DNA of 64,000 nucleotides from Anticarsia gemmatalis. Lineage: Eukaryota > Arthropoda > Insecta > Lepidoptera > Erebidae. The position numbers and the translations under genes were made by a program. Location of the stretch: positions 8,878,501 through 8,942,500 of the forward strand of contig NC_134757.1 in NCBI RefSeq assembly GCF_050436995.1. Reading direction: 5' to 3'. Each line of letters starts with the position of its first letter. Position 1 is the stretch's first letter. The notes beneath the pieces are model-generated. The model saw only the letters and a program-made list of their open reading frames with translations, ran no database searches and had not been told where the DNA came from. This document shows positions 62,046 through 64,000 of the stretch, piece after piece.

Positions 62046-64000
62046 GATTCAACATGCGGGAAAATCCCTGTAACAGTTACTTTACTATCAGTAAACTTCA
62101 CGTTTAAATTCACTATTATGAAATAACAACGGTAAGATAGTAGTCATAATTCACTTTATATCAGCAGCCAGTTATTATTCTATCTGACACGCAAACAGCA
62201 TTCATTCAAACAAACAAAATTCATCCGTTCATTCCGTTTAACATAATCTACCAATAAAACTACCGGAACTCTACGAACAATATTTCTAATTTCTAATATA
62301 AATAAAACTACCTATTACGCTGCTTAATGTATTTTAAAGAAGTTAAAGAAAATGTTATTGTTTTTATGCCTCAACTTGTAACAATAGATGATGCTTTATA
62401 TAACAATATTGCGTAACACTTTCCTCGTCTCATATACGTATGCAAAATACAGTAATTTCTCTAACCATTAAAACATTAGGCGAATATAACATTGTACAGT
62501 TTCTGCACTACCTCGTATCGTTAACGCTTGAAAGCTGCATTTGTTAGGAATTAATGTAGCGTGCATTCGGTAGAATCTTATTAAGTATAGTTTGATAGTA
62601 ATTTGAGTTGAAAGTAAGAGTGCATTATGTTTTAATCGAGAGTTATTTTGAGGATTAATGTCGGATTAGCTTAGGTAATAGCATTTTGGATATTTTTACC
62701 TCTCAAATTTTGCAATTTTATTTATACACACAATAACGCCTCGTTTGCAATGAGATGTTGTAGTTTGAAGAAAGAGGAAGGCTACAATACAAAATTCTAT
62801 TTACGCCAATCCTTGTTCTTAAAGAATATGAGGGTTAACGACAGGATAAGTAGAGGCATAACATTTGCCATTATAATTAGAAAAAGTACCTTTTTAATAC
62901 TTAAACTGAGTAGTACGTTGATTAATTGACTCTGACAGCAATTATACAGTTTCTTTCTACAGGCTAAGAGCGATTTATAATTTAACCGGTTCATTTGAAC
63001 CAGTAATACAAGATATGTCACCAACCCCGTAGCCACTCAGGGTAAGCGCAGCTATTAGCAACGTGTTCGTGCAATCAGAATACGAAATTACTACCTATGC
63101 ACGAGATAACCAGCTTAAACCAAAGATATTGGCGTATTCTGGGAACATCTCAATAGCTATGATTATGTTAAAGCTGGGATAGATTGAAGTTAGTTGTCTC
63201 AAGAGTCAAATTTAGTTAATGTATGTTTGTATACTCCCAAATGACAGCGAGGGTCTAATGATGGACTATTTAAACGCATAATCCTTCTTTGTGTTGTGTA
63301 GTCGAGTTAAAAATGGAGATATTCCACTGAAAACCCTTTTCAATTCAAATTCCAAAGCAAAAATTAAAAGAAGTTTTCATGTAGAATTATTTCTTAATGA
63401 TAATATAATTAGTGAAAGGTTAAGCAATAAGGAAAGAATGATTATAAAAAATTCTACATCTTTTTATTTTCGTCAAAATATGATTAAGACATTATTTTCC
63501 CTTCGATACAGGTTGTAGACTCAAGTAAGTACCTTCAAATTGCTTATTAAAACGTCGTACAAAACAATTCAATCTCAAAAATCCACTCATGTGTAATCTT
63601 TCGTCAAACGCAAACGTGTAGGTGTATACACCCACTCATTCTCTTTCTTTATCATGTAAAATTGTAGGAATAATTACGAAATATACACCAAGAACGTCAA
63701 ATAATGTTTTAATGAGTTTGTTCAGTCACCGTACGATTATTTTTTTAAGAATAATCACGCCTGTTATACGAACACGTTGGCAGACAAACAACAAAAAAAA
63801 ATTGTCTTCTTATATTATTATTTACCAAATAAGGTATTAAACTCAAAGCTGCTAATAACAATATCTCAACAGAATTTGGAAAAAATAAATAAGGCTATAT
63901 CAGACTTGGTATAAAACTGTTAGCTGTAGCATATTTATTTATTTATTTATTATATACTTAGCAAATACTTTCGTTTCTATACAGAGCAATGGCCTCCTAT
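62046..64000. other. AT-rich non-coding DNA
   Basis: A short TTTA tandem run is at about 63934-63950. Frames at 62797-63036 (minus), 63291-63518 and 63622-63840 (plus) are unrecognised and AT-driven. No other features could be supported. Confidence 0.5.

Overview
The window reads as non-coding nuclear DNA from a moth or butterfly (Lepidoptera). It is AT-rich and has no open frame longer than 159 codons. No protein domain could be recognised apart from a decayed retrotransposon fragment, and there are no rRNA genes, no CRISPR arrays and no operon-like gene packing. The assignment to Lepidoptera rests on repeats recognised from memory, not on a database search: a tRNA-derived SINE with a family-typical body at about 61773-62045, a nearly intact small non-autonomous Helitron at 60306-60586, several decayed Helitron-like copies, and the 3' ends of LINE retrotransposons. 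The stretch is most simply a large intron or an intergenic desert.

Layout. 1-8 kb is AT-rich filler with one Helitron remnant (about 924-1080) and one decayed SINE head (about 7965-8042, minus). 8.7-8.96 kb is a sharply GC- and CpG-rich patch ending in a 3 x 10 bp tandem repeat. 10.18-10.23 kb holds a long hairpin. 11.0-11.7 kb has the longest open frame, followed by a Helitron remnant. 15.4 and 18.0 kb hold two minus-strand Helitron-like remnants. 20358-22357 is a tandem duplication of exactly 1000 bp with two copies identical in a line-by-line reading by eye. It is the most striking structure in the window and may be either a very recent event or an assembly or construction artefact. 22-31 kb is largely featureless. 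31.5 kb has a LINE 3' fragment. 33.1 kb has a short open frame in a good start context. 35.6-36.5 kb, 43.4-43.6 kb, 48.9-49.05 kb and 58.8-59.2 kb are further CpG-richer patches. 41.7 kb has a tRNA-like SINE head, 44.3 kb a Helitron-like copy, 45.4-45.6 kb a frameshifted RTE-type LINE C-terminus, 50.1 kb a LINE tail and 50.85-50.99 kb another Helitron-like copy. 60-62 kb carries the freshest mobile elements.

No set of genes working together can be described. Possible regulatory content is limited to sequence-level hints: eight perfect TGACGTCA (CRE-type bZIP) octamers, several times the number expected by chance at this base composition, and a few CpG-rich, high-complexity patches that could be enhancers or promoters. 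I found no convincing new biological system. The exact duplication and the 10.2 kb hairpin deserve checking first.
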